The position numbers were made by a program, and so were the translations under genes. The notes under the pieces are model-generated. The model was not told the DNA's origin, did no database searches, and saw only the letters and a program-made list of their open reading frames with translations. A stretch of DNA of 64,000 bases from Archaeoglobus sp. JdFR-24 (GTDB lineage: Archaea > Halobacteriota > Archaeoglobi > Archaeoglobales > Archaeoglobaceae), in contig MTML01000011.1 in the NCBI GenBank assembly GCA_002011215.1, positions 1 through 64,000 of the forward strand. The letters are read 5' to 3'. Positions 16,474 to 25,293 of the stretch are shown here, piece after piece (the stretch's first letter is position 1; each line of letters opens with the position of its first letter).

Positions 16474-17013
16474 CTACTTCAAACCCTTTGCATGAGTGAC
16501 AAGATGTTTTATGGATTCCTTGATGAGTCTTAAACCAAGTTTTACAGCCTTCCTTGAACCAGGCAAACAGAAAACTATCCTCTTATTAAAAACCCCTGCA
16601 AAGGTGCGTGATAAAATGGCTGCACTCCCAACCTCCTTGAAACTCAAGTGTCTGAAAAGCTCCCCAAACCCATCTATTTTCTTATCTATGAGCGGTTCAA
16701 CTGCCTCAACCGTAAGGTCATGTGGCGTTATGCCCGTCCCTCCAGTAATCACAATCGCATCCACGTCATCTGCCATATCCAGAACTGCCTCTCTTATCTT
16801 GATGATGTCATCCGGAACCAGCGAATAATCAACAACCTCAAATTCACTCAAACCCTCAAAAAGTAACCTGCCTGAAGCATCATCTATTTTATTTAACCCA
16901 TCTATCCCTCTTATTTCCGAATATCTTGTGAATCTTGAAGTAGAGACAGTAATTATCCCAAAACGGATTTCAATATCCTCTTCATGATGATTTGATCCCA
17001 TGCCAGACTTCAT
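16474..17013 (-). CDS. moaB: Molybdenum cofactor biosynthesis protein MoaB
   Basis: 179 residues. It adenylylates molybdopterin before metal insertion. The molybdopterin-binding fold is visible in FGIITVSTSRF, then IVITGGTGITPHDLTVEAVE (about 96-115) and VFCLPGSRKAVKLGLRLI near the end. In this organism the cofactor would serve the formate dehydrogenase at 58-61 kb and other Mo/W enzymes. It stands directly upstream of the Orc1/Cdc6 gene on the same strand with no spacer. ATG 17013 is used; ATG 17001 is possible. Confidence 0.9.
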   Translation of the reverse strand: MKSGMGSNHHEEDIEIRFGIITVSTSRFTRYSEIRGIDGLNKIDDASGRLLFEGLSEFEVVDYSLVPDDIIKIREAVLDMADDVDAIVITGGTGITPHDLTVEAVEPLIDKKIDGFGELFRHLSFKEVGSAAILSRTFAGVFNKRIVFCLPGSRKAVKLGLRLIKESIKHLVTHAKGLK

Positions 17014-17059
17014 ACCAGATCTTCCTGTTCGATTAATTGAATGGAGATTTCCAGCTTTT

Positions 17060-17085
17060 CATCCACCACACTCATCCACCACACT
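17060..17085. repeat. 13-base perfect tandem duplication
   Basis: CATCCACCACACT at 17060-17072 is repeated at 17073-17085 in the spacer between fen1 and moaB. Confidence 0.65.
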
Positions 17086-17149
17086 CGCTCATATTACCTA
17101 ACTCTTTACCTCACTCTTGCCTTCCTTCGATTTTCTTCCAGTCCATCAC

Positions 17150-18163
17150 TCAGAACCATCTTTCGAGGGTTAGCTGGTGTGCGCTCAATCCCTGTCTGAG
17201 TTTTTCCACCGCTTTCAGAACTCTGTCCCTGCTAAAGTCATGCTCCTCGCAAAGAAATTCAAGTATTCTCTCTTCATCTGGCCTTGAGAATTTTATCTCG
17301 TAGTCATCACTGACTGGAGGATTGAGATAAAATTCCCTGATTTCCTCAACTCTGTCAATCTCAGCATTCAGGCTTTTCAGAGCTTTAAAAATGTCTCCAT
17401 GTTTTTTTATCAGTTTATAGGCTTTTTTAGCTCCTATTCCTTTAATACCCTCATTGTAATCAGTTCCGGTTAAAATTGCAATGTCAACAAGCTGAGGTCT
17501 GCTTATCTCCAGCTTTTTCAGGTTTTTTATAAGATCGATTATTTCCGGTTTAACATCAACATAAACGTTCTTTCCTGGCAGTTTCCTTCTGCCAGTGATT
17601 GCAAGATTTCTCGCGAGTTTGGGACTTCCAAAAAGCAGGGAGTCATAGTCCTGGCTCCCCGTGTATTCAGAATCCCCTTTCTGAGTCATATATGCTGCCT
17701 GAGCCTCGCCTTCAGATGGTGCCTGAACGTGAGCAATTCCCATCAGATCGAGAAGTTTTTTGGATGAGTTTACGATGTACTCATCAATTCTGGATGCTCC
17801 CTGAGCGTATTTTTTAGCATCCTTATCTCCTCTTTTTAGGGCAATCACCCATTTTTCTTCCATTTCTGCTCTTCTTTCTCTCCTTTCCTCTACTTCCTTT
17901 GATTTGAAGTCTGGAGGTTCACCATCAAAAACAAATATAGGTCTTAAACCTGCTTCCACCATGTTTGATACCCTGTACAAAATTCCAGACAGGTGAGAGG
18001 TTATTCTGCCCTGAGAGTCTTTGAGAGGTGTGCCATCCGGCTGTCTTATTATAGATATGAACTGATAAAGTATATTAAAAGCATCAACAGATATTCCTCT
18101 CCCGGAGAAAAAATCGATATTTACATTTACTCTATCGAGCAGGTCCCCGATGTCGGCACCCAT
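17150..18163 (-). CDS. fen: Flap endonuclease 1
   Basis: 337 residues, the standard archaeal length. It removes 5' flaps during Okazaki fragment maturation and repair. The metal-binding acidic residues are in FVFDGEPPDFKSKEVEERR, PSEGEAQAAYM, GSQDYDSLLFG and ILTGTDYNEGIKGIGAKKA, and the helix-hairpin-helix follows the last. The extreme C terminus, HQLTLERWF, is a PCNA-interacting peptide (QxxLxxWF), so it should be tethered to the clamp. ATG 18163 lacks a strong ribosome site. Confidence 0.95.
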   Translation of the reverse strand: MGADIGDLLDRVNVNIDFFSGRGISVDAFNILYQFISIIRQPDGTPLKDSQGRITSHLSGILYRVSNMVEAGLRPIFVFDGEPPDFKSKEVEERRERRAEMEEKWVIALKRGDKDAKKYAQGASRIDEYIVNSSKKLLDLMGIAHVQAPSEGEAQAAYMTQKGDSEYTGSQDYDSLLFGSPKLARNLAITGRRKLPGKNVYVDVKPEIIDLIKNLKKLEISRPQLVDIAILTGTDYNEGIKGIGAKKAYKLIKKHGDIFKALKSLNAEIDRVEEIREFYLNPPVSDDYEIKFSRPDEERILEFLCEEHDFSRDRVLKAVEKLRQGLSAHQLTLERWF

Positions 18164-18285
18164 ATGATGAGTTAACCTCCAAGATTAAATTCTTTATTGT
18201 TATCTTCCCAGGCCATTATGGTTTACTTAATAAATTACTTGATAAATTTACTGTCAAACACTTCTGCAACAGAGTGGACCAAAGA

Positions 18286-18603
18286 TTATCGATAGAGACG
18301 CCTTTCTATCATATCCAGTCTTTCTTCAATCGACTGAAGATGTGATTGCAACATCCCCTCGAATCTCACCTCAAGGTCATCAGAATTCACAGCAATTACC
18401 CTCTTCGTGCTTTCAAACTCTTCCATAATTTTTCTCATCCTGATTCCAATACTTATAAAAAGACCTACGAGCGATAGCGTCAGGAGAAAAGCAAAGAAGA
18501 TTACTCCAAGATCCACTTTGTTGTAAAGTGAGAGCCATTTGTATGTGAGCATTATTGCAGAAAACACCATAAGGCCTGAGAGGCCCAGCTCTCTCGTATC
18601 CAT
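18286..18603 (-). CDS. Two-helix membrane protein with C-terminal coiled coil
   Basis: 105 residues. Hydrophobic helices at about 6-22 (LGLSGLMVFSAIMLTYKWL) and 33-54 (VIFFAFLLTLSLVGLFISIG) are followed by a charged helix with LQSIEERLDMIERRLYR at the end. The start at ATG 18603 is preferred because GGTGAG lies just upstream; ATG 18615 is in frame. It has no recognised family. Divergent promoters with the small genes at 18656 are implied. Confidence 0.6.
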   Translation of the reverse strand: MDTRELGLSGLMVFSAIMLTYKWLSLYNKVDLGVIFFAFLLTLSLVGLFISIGIRMRKIMEEFESTKRVIAVNSDDLEVRFEGMLQSHLQSIEERLDMIERRLYR

Positions 18604-18655
18604 TTTTCTCACCATGGGTTAATGAGACACAATAATATATAATTCTTTCATTTGG

Positions 18656-18775
18656 TTGAATGAATGGCTTAAAATTAAAAAAGTTGGTGCAAATGCCATA
18701 ACTGCTGAAGGCTCTATCTCTATTCACACTGAGAGAAACATCTTTGAGGTATCACAATGCCGGAAAAGTGGATAA
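18656..18775 (+). CDS. Possible 39-residue leader-type ORF
   Basis: TTG 18656 opens a 39-codon frame (WLKIKKVGANAITAEGSISI in the middle) ending at TAA 18773-18775. AATAATATATAA at 18631-18642 is a good TATA box, about 20-25 bases upstream, fitting a leaderless start. The end overlaps the next small frame. The composition looks coding, but evidence is thin and it could be a fragment. Confidence 0.28.
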   Translation: MNEWLKIKKVGANAITAEGSISIHTERNIFEVSQCRKSG

Positions 18776-18924
18776 TTATTGCTACAATCGATAAATGCAG
18801 CAAAAGTTCAAACTTTCTTTGCCACAGGACTCGTGGCTCCATCCTTCATATAGATTGTCAGCTAGGTAAGCAAAACTGCAGATATAGAAAAGAGACTCTT
18901 CAAGGAGATACACAATCCAAATGA
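18757..18924 (+). CDS. Small cysteine-containing protein
   Basis: A 55-residue frame starting at ATG 18757 with GAGGT six bases upstream. It begins MPEKWIIIATIDKCSKSSNF and has four cysteines (KCSKS, LCHRT, DCQLG, NCRYR), a spacing that could bind a metal. Composition is coding-like and basic. It overlaps the putative small frame before it. I know no family, and the frame is short enough to be chance. Confidence 0.4.
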   Translation: MPEKWIIIATIDKCSKSSNFLCHRTRGSILHIDCQLGKQNCRYRKETLQGDTQSK

Positions 18925-19226
18925 AACACTCTACCTTTGCTTGAACAATAAAAGGAGTTACCTTATTGAGAGGATCTTATTGAGGGGGGAGATTTGCTTT
19001 ATTTTCTTCACTCTTATGAAAGGTGAACTATGAGGGTGAACTAGGAGGGTGAAGATCTCCAGCTTTGCCTGACCTGTGGAAGGTGCAAAGTGAGGGAAAA
19101 AGTGAACTGTACAATATTTTTGTTTCTCACATAAACTGAGCAATCTATACAACCTGTATCAATTCTCTGCCGATTTACATTCTTTAAAAAGAAAAAGCAA
19201 AAAAATATTGAATGTTTGCAACTACC
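18925..19226. other. Spacer with imperfect short repeats, no gene seen
   Basis: About 300 bases downstream of the small Cys protein. It holds imperfect direct repeats (GGTGAACTATGAGG, GGTGAACTAGGAGG and GGTGAAGA around 19021-19052; AGGATCTTATTGAGGGG near 18971). No RNA gene or reading frame with coding composition is visible on either strand. Confidence 0.4.
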
Positions 19227-19805
19227 TCAGAGTGGCGCTACAGTTCTGCCATATACTTCATTTAATACTTGAGTGAGAGCAGTGTAGATTGCTGAAAATC
19301 CACATATTATTCCCTCGTAACCAGCAATTTGCTTTATCATGGTATTTCCTGTAGCGTCAGCAATAGCCAGCAGGAAGAACAGTATTGTCAAGGTTGCAAA
19401 TACGAACTGCAATGCTCTATTTAACTTCAGAGTGCCTAGATACATTACTCCGGTAAACAAGCCCCACATGAATAGATATGCTGCCATGGCACCGTTTTCA
19501 GGAGGGTCTCCCAATCCCAATTTTGGCATTACTATCAGGCCAACCAGAGTTAGCCAGAAAAGTCCGTAGGATGTAAATGCTGTGGTTCCGAATGTATTTC
19601 TCTTTCTCCATTCCATAACACCTGCAATAATCTGTGCTAGACCTCCGTAAAATATACCCATGGCAAGGATCATGGTTCCAAGAGCGAAAAAGCCTGCATT
19701 ATGTAAGTTTAACAATACTGTTGTCATGCCGAAACCCATCAAACCAAGAGGGGCTGGGTTAGCGGTGTTATCCTTTATTTCCAGTTCTTGTATCACTCTT
19801 TGCAT
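19227..19805 (-). CDS. satP: Acetate/succinate transporter of the GPR1/FUN34/YaaH (SatP) family
   Basis: 192 residues with six hydrophobic helices. [20 protein letters not shown] at about 14-33 is the family signature at the mouth of helix 1, and [20 protein letters not shown] sequence ([16 protein letters not shown] region) follows in helix 2. The family moves acetate with protons through a hexameric ring. It lies 22 bases after the end of the acetyl-CoA synthetase gene on the same strand, so uptake and activation of acetate are coupled. ATG 19805 is preferred over GTG 19814 because GGTGA precedes it at the right distance. Confidence 0.88.
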   Translation of the reverse strand: MQRVIQELEIKDNTANPAPLGLMGFGMTTVLLNLHNAGFFALGTMILAMGIFYGGLAQIIAGVMEWRKRNTFGTTAFTSYGLFWLTLVGLIVMPKLGLGDPPENGAMAAYLFMWGLFTGVMYLGTLKLNRALQFVFATLTILFFLLAIADATGNTMIKQIAGYEGIICGFSAIYTALTQVLNEVYGRTVAPL

Positions 19806-19827
19806 ATCCCTCACCTGTTAAAAAATA

Positions 19828-21810
19828 TTAGCCATAATATATTTCTCCTGATGTTATTGCTTTTTTTACACTCTCCACCGCCTCTGGATTTGCCAGCGTT
19901 GTTATATCTCCTGGATCTTTACCGAGCATGATTGCTCTGCAAACTCTACGCATAATCTTCCCACTCCTCGTCTTCGGCAGATCGGGCACGAAATAAATCT
20001 CATCCGGCCTTGCAATCTTCCCTATCTCCTTTGCCACATGCTCTCTAAGCTCATTCTTAAGCCCATCAGATAGCTGATGTCCTTTCCTCAATACAACAAA
20101 TGCAACTATTGCTTCACCCTTAACTTCATGTGGCTTTCCAACAACAGCAGCCTCACTAACAGCTGAATGACTGACTAATGCAGATTCGACCTCTGAATTT
20201 CCGATTCTGTGACCTGAAACGTTTAGAACATCATCCAGCCTTCCCTGAATCCAGAAGTAGCCATCTTCGTCAACCCTTGCTGCATCACCAGTAAAGTAAA
20301 CATCCTTGTAGGTACTCCAGTATGTGTTGATGTACCTCTCTTCAGCTCTCCATAAGCCCCGAAGCATTGCAGGCCAGGGTTTTTTGATTACCAAATAACC
20401 ACCTGCATTTTTGCCATACAATGAATTTCCTTCCAGATCAAAAACATCAACCTCAATTCCGGGGAAGGGTTTTGTTGCCGAGCCGGGTTTGAGAGGTGTA
20501 ATTGGCAGTGGCGATATCATCTGCATTCCCGTTTCTGTCTGCCACCAGGTATCCATTATCTGGCATCTCTCATTGCCTATATACTTGTAATACCAAACCC
20601 ACGCCTCGGGGTTTATCGGCTCACCAACCGTGCCAAGCAACCTTAAACTGCTGAGGTCATACTTTTGCGGCCATTCCTCACCAAGTCTCATAAACATTCT
20701 TATAGCCGTTGGAGCTGTATAGAAAACCGTAACCCTGTATTTTTCTATCATTTCCCACCATCTGTCTGGCTGTGGATACGTTGGTGCTCCTTCATACATT
20801 ACAGATGTTGCACCGAGGATTAGGGGGCCGTAGACTATATAGCTATGCCCCGTTATCCATCCTATGTCTGCGGAGCACCACCATATGTCATCTTCTTTCA
20901 AATCGAAGATGAAGTGGAGCGTTGTTGCAACTCCAACAGCATATCCACCATGCGCATGAATAACACCCTTCGGCTTTCCAGTTGTGCCTGAGGTGTATAG
21001 GATGAAAAGTATATCGTTTGCATCCATCACTTCTGTTTTGCATTCATCTGGCTGGTTGGCTGTTATCTCATGCCACCAGTAATCCCTCCCCTCTTTCATG
21101 TTCGTATCTACCTCAGCTCTTCTGTAAACCACCACTTTCTCAATGCTTGGAGCCTGATCAAGAATTGCATCTGCCCTGTTCTTCAGCTCAATGACGCTTC
21201 CTGCCCTATAAAATCCGTCTGCTGTTATTAACACCTTTGCTTCAGCATCCAGAATTCTGTCAAGCAGTGCTTTTTCGCTAAATCCTGAGAAAACAACAGA
21301 ATGTATTGCTCCAATTTTTGCACAGGCAAGCAACGCAATTGGCAGCTCAGGAATCATCGGGAGCCAGATAGTAACCCTATCTCCTCTCTTAACACCGAGC
21401 TCTTTCAGGGCGTTGGCAAATTTGTTAACTTCTTCATAAAGCTCTCTGTAAGTTATTTTTCTTACTTCTCCCGGCTCGCCTTCCCAGATATAAGCTATCT
21501 TATCCCCTCTAATCTTCACCTGCTTATCAAGGGCATCATGCACAATGTTGTACTTAGCACCAACAAACCACTTCACATAAGGGGGGTTCCATTCAAGAAC
21601 CTTTTCTGGCTCCTCAAACCACTCTATCCCAACTTCTTTAGCCATCTCGCTCCAGAACCATTCCGTATCTCTTGCTTTTTCAAGAAGTTCTTCATAACTC
21701 CTGATGCCGTGTCTGTCCATCCATTTTTTTACGTTTGAATTTTCAACCAGTTCCGGTGGTGGATTGAAAACTCTCCCTTCCTGAAGCAGACTTGCTATTG
21801 TCTCTTCCAT
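19828..21810 (-). CDS. acs: Acetyl-CoA synthetase (AMP-forming)
   Basis: About 660 residues. It activates acetate to acetyl-AMP and then acetyl-CoA. The adenylation loop [20 protein letters not shown], the [20 protein letters not shown] hinge, [18 protein letters not shown] and the C-terminal [11 protein letters not shown] with the catalytic, regulatory lysine are all intact. A GGTGG site at six bases supports ATG 21810 (ATG 21813 is adjacent). A TATA-like ATATTTAAAAATT lies about 30 bases upstream on this strand. It is divergent from a ribbon-helix-helix regulator and precedes the SatP gene, suggesting a regulated acetate-use unit. Confidence 0.95.
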   Translation of the reverse strand: MEETIASLLQEGRVFNPPPELVENSNVKKWMDRHGIRSYEELLEKARDTEWFWSEMAKEVGIEWFEEPEKVLEWNPPYVKWFVGAKYNIVHDALDKQVKIRGDKIAYIWEGEPGEVRKITYRELYEEVNKFANALKELGVKRGDRVTIWLPMIPELPIALLACAKIGAIHSVVFSGFSEKALLDRILDAEAKVLITADGFYRAGSVIELKNRADAILDQAPSIEKVVVYRRAEVDTNMKEGRDYWWHEITANQPDECKTEVMDANDILFILYTSGTTGKPKGVIHAHGGYAVGVATTLHFIFDLKEDDIWWCSADIGWITGHSYIVYGPLILGATSVMYEGAPTYPQPDRWWEMIEKYRVTVFYTAPTAIRMFMRLGEEWPQKYDLSSLRLLGTVGEPINPEAWVWYYKYIGNERCQIMDTWWQTETGMQMISPLPITPLKPGSATKPFPGIEVDVFDLEGNSLYGKNAGGYLVIKKPWPAMLRGLWRAEERYINTYWSTYKDVYFTGDAARVDEDGYFWIQGRLDDVLNVSGHRIGNSEVESALVSHSAVSEAAVVGKPHEVKGEAIVAFVVLRKGHQLSDGLKNELREHVAKEIGKIARPDEIYFVPDLPKTRSGKIMRRVCRAIMLGKDPGDITTLANPEAVESVKKAITSGEIYYG

Positions 21811-21912
21811 CATTAACCACCATATAAAATGCAAATTTCTTAATATTTAAAAATTATTATTATTTATTATTAAAAATGATAAAGCTCACAGGAAGGGTCG
21901 AATAATTATTAA

Positions 21913-21928
21913 TAATTGTTAACAATTA
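21913..21928. promoter_or_regulatory. 16-base perfect palindrome between acs and a ribbon-helix-helix gene
   Basis: TAATTGTTAACAATTA is its own reverse complement. It lies in a very AT-rich 200-base divergent promoter region, about 100 bases from each start. Ribbon-helix-helix dimers bind such symmetric sites, so it is a candidate operator for the neighbouring regulator; AT-richness makes chance palindromes more likely. Confidence 0.4.
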
Positions 21929-22009
21929 CAAAAATAACTGACCAAAAATAAAATTGTGTTAGGAAATAATAATATATAGCGTACTAAGAACCTGATAAGA
22001 CTTCAAAAG

Positions 22010-22018
22010 TTTATTTTT
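22010..22018 (+). promoter_or_regulatory. TATA box of the ribbon-helix-helix gene
   Basis: TTTATTTTT centred 25 bases before ATG 22039, which places the transcript start at or next to the start codon (leaderless). Confidence 0.45.
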
Positions 22019-22038
22019 ATTAACTCCAAAAAAGTCTA

Positions 22039-22614
22039 ATGGGAAAATTAATATATGAATTAATTATTAAGTTAGTCGTGGTTGAAAGACTGAGTGTGTC
22101 CATAGACGATCAAACGAAGAAGATGATTGAGGAGTTGAGGGTAAGAAAAGGAAATAATACAAGCGAGCTTATTCGAGAGCTGATCGAATTCGGTTATGAG
22201 GTAATGAGAGAGGGTGTTGATATAACCTCACTTAAAATATGGGTTGACTATCTGGCAAAAAAACAGCATGTAATACTGGATATCGAACACTGGAGAGTAA
22301 TATTCTCCGAAATTGAAATGATCGATAGCGAGGAATTCTGGAGGCACATGGAGGAGATCGGCCTGAGTCATGCCATGCAGTATAAAATGAAGGGGCTCGA
22401 TAATGTTAGAGAGATTCTCTATTATGTTGAAAAGGCTAACTGGTATGACGTAAAGGAGGAAGGTAATGGAATTTATACACTCATTTTAAACGATTTGAAG
22501 ATAAAAAAGTTTGTTAAAGTATTTCTTGAAAAGGTTTTCGAGGGGCAGAAAATTAAAGCAGATATCAGAGAGGGTTTCGGGAAACTCATAGTTATCGATC
22601 GAGCAAAATTATGA
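22039..22614 (+). CDS. Ribbon-helix-helix transcriptional regulator
   Basis: 191 residues. VERLSVSIDDQTKKMIEELR followed by TSELIRELIEFGYEV (about 15-55) is a CopG/Arc-type ribbon-helix-helix, the strand carrying the base contacts. The following ~130 residues (WVDYLAKKQHVILDIEHWRV to the end) form a mixed domain that may sense a ligand. ATG 22039 fits a leaderless start from the TATA box at 22010; GTG 22078 directly before VERLSV is a reasonable alternative since the extra 13 residues are hydrophobic. It is divergent from acs, so control of acetate activation is a reasonable inference. Confidence 0.72.
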   Translation: MGKLIYELIIKLVVVERLSVSIDDQTKKMIEELRVRKGNNTSELIRELIEFGYEVMREGVDITSLKIWVDYLAKKQHVILDIEHWRVIFSEIEMIDSEEFWRHMEEIGLSHAMQYKMKGLDNVREILYYVEKANWYDVKEEGNGIYTLILNDLKIKKFVKVFLEKVFEGQKIKADIREGFGKLIVIDRAKL

Positions 22615-22642
22615 GGTTTACGGCCACTGGGTGATTGTTTGA

Positions 22643-22942
22643 TTAATTGGCTATAATCAACTTAACTGTATTTCTTATCAAATCCTGAATGTCCTTTCTG
22701 GTGAGGGGTTTTTCAAGAATTCGGAGTGTCCCATTACAAGTGTCTCAGCCCGGAGCATTTTTAATTTCTTTTACTCGCAGTAAAGGCCGTAATTGTTATT
22801 ATCTTCGCCTCAAGATTGATTTTAAGAATTTTCTTTGTTGCATCTTTCCCATTTGGGGGCTCCTATGATCGCATGTTCCTCGAGCATAACTTTGAGGATT
22901 TCTCGAATGATTACATCGTCGTCGACAATGAGCAATTTCCCT
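22643..22942 (-). pseudogene. Decayed response-regulator receiver gene
   Basis: On the minus strand GKLLIVDDDVIIREILKVML is the N-terminal acidic pocket and first helix of a CheY-like receiver. Soon after, the frame breaks and about 50 residues, including the phospho-acceptor region, are missing. Downstream pieces in shifted frames (KIITITAF, then LEKPLTRKDIQDLIRNTVKL) match the family's last strands with the conserved lysine-proline, ending at TAA 22645-22643. So a single-domain receiver was lost by an internal deletion and frameshifts. No partner kinase is nearby. Confidence 0.8.
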
Positions 22943-23047
22943 TATAGCTTAAACAATATTATATCCCATTTTAATTCTATAATCTTTATGATAAAAAATA
23001 TAAAAAGATATGGTGTTATTTCAGGCTCTCAAACCAATAACCCGGGC

Positions 23048-23992
23048 TTAAAGTTCCACCTGATAGGATTTGAGCAACACTTCAGCATTTAACTTACCAT
23101 GCACGTAAGTTTTTCCTGTTGAAATGTCATTTACAGCAATCTGAGCTGGAGCGAAGAGGTTCGGATCTATCTTGTAGAAGTCATAGTTTGCTGCCTTGAA
23201 TATTTCATAGAATGGCTTTCCATAATCCTTGGATGTGCTTGAGGGCACATTTTTAAGAATTTCATCGTATTTTTTGACGGTCAGAAAGACGCTACCGTAG
23301 TACATCATGCTGTCGTTTGTTGCACCCATTGCTTTGAGATCGTTTTCGAGGATTGGCGCTATTGGACACCTACCTGATCCGCTGACAATGAGCTTCGGAT
23401 CGTATCCGATTTCAGTCATTTTGTAAATCGCAGTTTCAACAATTCTTCCAGAAATTTGAACGCTACCAGCGATGGATGCTGTTGGAGCGACAACAGCATA
23501 AACATTCTCAGGTTCAACATCGCACTCCTTCGCGATGAATTCCATTATTTCCTCGTTCGGCAGTTTGTTTGCTTCCAGTGCTATTACAGCATATTCTGAG
23601 TCATCCTCATACTCTATCTTCTCATAGGTCTTTTTAGGCTTTAGTGCGAGAGCTCTTGCAGGTCCACTCCCCATAGCAAAATATTTTCCAACACTTATCG
23701 CCCATCCAGCTTTCTGGCTTCCAAGGCATGCTATCGCAGGGTGATCCGTGTATTCAGTAATGAATGCAAAGGGGATGTCGTTAATCGTATCTGTCACTAT
23801 CTCAACATCGGCAAGCCCACCCATGCAAATCTGCGTGTACATAATTCCAGCTTCATAGCCACCGGGTACGTTTACACCACAGTCTATTACTGTTGCTCCG
23901 TTTTCAAGTTTTTTTGACTCTATTCTGAGCTCCTCTTCAAAATCGAGCATGTCTTCAACTATATCCATTGCCATTTCATTTACACTTACCAT
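23048..23992 (-). CDS. mch: Methenyltetrahydromethanopterin cyclohydrolase
   Basis: 314 residues. It interconverts N5,N10-methenyl-H4MPT and N5-formyl-H4MPT in the C1 branch used reductively by methanogens and oxidatively by sulfate- or iron-reducing Archaeoglobales. Signature stretches include [20 protein letters not shown] near the start, [35 protein letters not shown] and [11 protein letters not shown]. An AGGTGGT site supports ATG 23992; a GTG at 24001 is in frame. Two hairpin-forming sequences lie upstream. Its presence without neighbouring methanogenesis genes fits a non-methanogen. Confidence 0.95.
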   Translation of the reverse strand: MVSVNEMAMDIVEDMLDFEEELRIESKKLENGATVIDCGVNVPGGYEAGIMYTQICMGGLADVEIVTDTINDIPFAFITEYTDHPAIACLGSQKAGWAISVGKYFAMGSGPARALALKPKKTYEKIEYEDDSEYAVIALEANKLPNEEIMEFIAKECDVEPENVYAVVAPTASIAGSVQISGRIVETAIYKMTEIGYDPKLIVSGSGRCPIAPILENDLKAMGATNDSMMYYGSVFLTVKKYDEILKNVPSSTSKDYGKPFYEIFKAANYDFYKIDPNLFAPAQIAVNDISTGKTYVHGKLNAEVLLKSYQVEL

Positions 23993-24067
23993 TTTTACCA
24001 CCTGTACCTGAAATGATAATTAAAAGTACTTCAATATTGTGATTTTTTCATGGCGCCGTAATTTTTT

Positions 24068-24122
24068 CACAGGCACCTGTGAGATAGATGCTGAACCTGT
24101 ATTATCCTCAAAATTCAGCATC
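24068..24122 (-). promoter_or_regulatory. Two inverted repeats upstream of mch
   Basis: CACAGG-CA-CCTGTG at 24068-24081 is a compact palindrome. GATGCTGAA at 24087-24095 pairs with TTCAGCATC at 24114-24122 (9 perfect pairs, 18-base loop). Both lie between the end of the DUF369 gene and the mch start. They may end the upstream transcript, form mch leader structure, or be a protein site. Confidence 0.45.
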
Positions 24123-24175
24123 CTTCATATAAACAACATAAAGTTGTTCAACTGAGAGGTATTTACTCAAAATGT

Positions 24176-24547
24176 TTACTCGGAATAAACCTCTACCTCT
24201 TCCCCATCTTTCACATTTTTGAAATCATTTACGTCTCCCTTTATCCTGCCAAAGACATTTACAGGGCTTGCTGGTCTTATTTTATCATCACTTACAGGGG
24301 TTTTTCCAAAAAATATACAGATCGCTTTTCCGGGTATCCAGAACGCTACATCTCCTATCTCCACAACATCCTTTGAATTCTCTTCTTCATCAAAATCAAT
24401 TCCCGTGTCAAAGTAAATTTCATCTCCCCATCTGTTCGCGATTCCCTTCAGTGGTAAATTTGCAGTAATCGCTCTGACTGTTTTGGGTGCAACATCCTCC
24501 AGGAGTTCTATTTCTCTCAAAACACTCCCTGCCCTGATATATATCAT
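24176..24547 (-). CDS. Cyclophilin-like fold protein (DUF369)
   Basis: 123 residues. The beta-rich sequence with GIANRWGDEIYFDTGIDFD, VVEIGDVAFWIPGKAICIFF and PVNVFGRIKGDVNDF matches the small archaeal/Thermotoga cyclophilin-like family (TM1367 type), which keeps the barrel of peptidyl-prolyl isomerases but lacks the catalytic arginine set. Biochemical role unknown. It shares the strand with the ACT-domain gene upstream and may be in its operon (21-base gap). Confidence 0.75.
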   Translation of the reverse strand: MIYIRAGSVLREIELLEDVAPKTVRAITANLPLKGIANRWGDEIYFDTGIDFDEEENSKDVVEIGDVAFWIPGKAICIFFGKTPVSDDKIRPASPVNVFGRIKGDVNDFKNVKDGEEVEVYSE

Positions 24548-24568
24548 TTCAATCCCTCTCAGGATAAA

Positions 24569-24997
24569 TTACCCAACGCTATCGCGGAAGAGGGCTCCCT
24601 CCTTATCAAGTACCTCAATTGCCTTTTCTATGTCATCTACCCTCAGAATTATGAGCGCTTTATCGCTTCCGGCAGTGAAAGCATAAACGTATTCAATATT
24701 TATGCCAGCATCCCCCAGCACTCTGGCAATTGAGAAAAGTCCGCCAGGCTCATCTTTTACCTCAACACCAAGAACATCGGTTAAAGAGACCGTAAAGCCC
24801 GCTTCCTTAAGCGTATTGTATGCCTTTTCGGTCTGATCCACAACCATACGAATAATCCCAAAATCTCCAGCTTCAGCAATTGTAAATGCTCTGATATTAA
24901 TTTTATTCTGATAAAGTTTCTCAGTTACAGCCGCAAGTCTACCCGGCTTGTTCTCAACAAATACAGACACCTGCTTGATTATTTTTTCCTCCTTCAT
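24569..24997 (-). CDS. Tandem ACT-domain protein
   Basis: 142 residues made of two ACT domains: QVSVFVENKPGRLAAVTEKL (about 10-29) begins the first and VEVKDEPGGLFSIARVLGDA (about 77-96) the second, each with the glycine-bearing ligand loop. Stand-alone ACT pairs of this type bind amino acids and regulate enzymes or transcription; in archaea they often occur beside phenylacetate/aryl-CoA ligase genes, which is not the case here. ATG 24997 follows GGTGGGA at the right spacing. Confidence 0.85.
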   Translation of the reverse strand: MKEEKIIKQVSVFVENKPGRLAAVTEKLYQNKINIRAFTIAEAGDFGIIRMVVDQTEKAYNTLKEAGFTVSLTDVLGVEVKDEPGGLFSIARVLGDAGINIEYVYAFTAGSDKALIILRVDDIEKAIEVLDKEGALFRDSVG

Positions 24998-25293
24998 ACT
25001 TCCCACCATGTAAAGTCTGAGCTTACAAAAATATAACAGTTTCCCTATAATTCTTTTCAGCTCTTAAAATTAAGGAATCAATTTCAAAAGTTACCCGGAT
25101 TTCTTTCGAGAGGTTTTGCATATAATGATACGTCCCGATGTGTTCGCCAGCAATAAAAACCGTCTCAGCTAAAAACTAACCATCTTGTGTAATCGCAGCG
25201 ATGTATGCAGAATTTATTAAATTCATCAACCGTAATGAATCATTCACCATGAATCCTAAATAATTTATACTGTATTGCAAGAATCTCCTCAAG

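Noticed and set aside
14776..17149. Replication origin near the Orc1/Cdc6 gene
   Set aside because: No origin-recognition-box repeats or long AT-rich unwinding region were seen; spacers here are very short.
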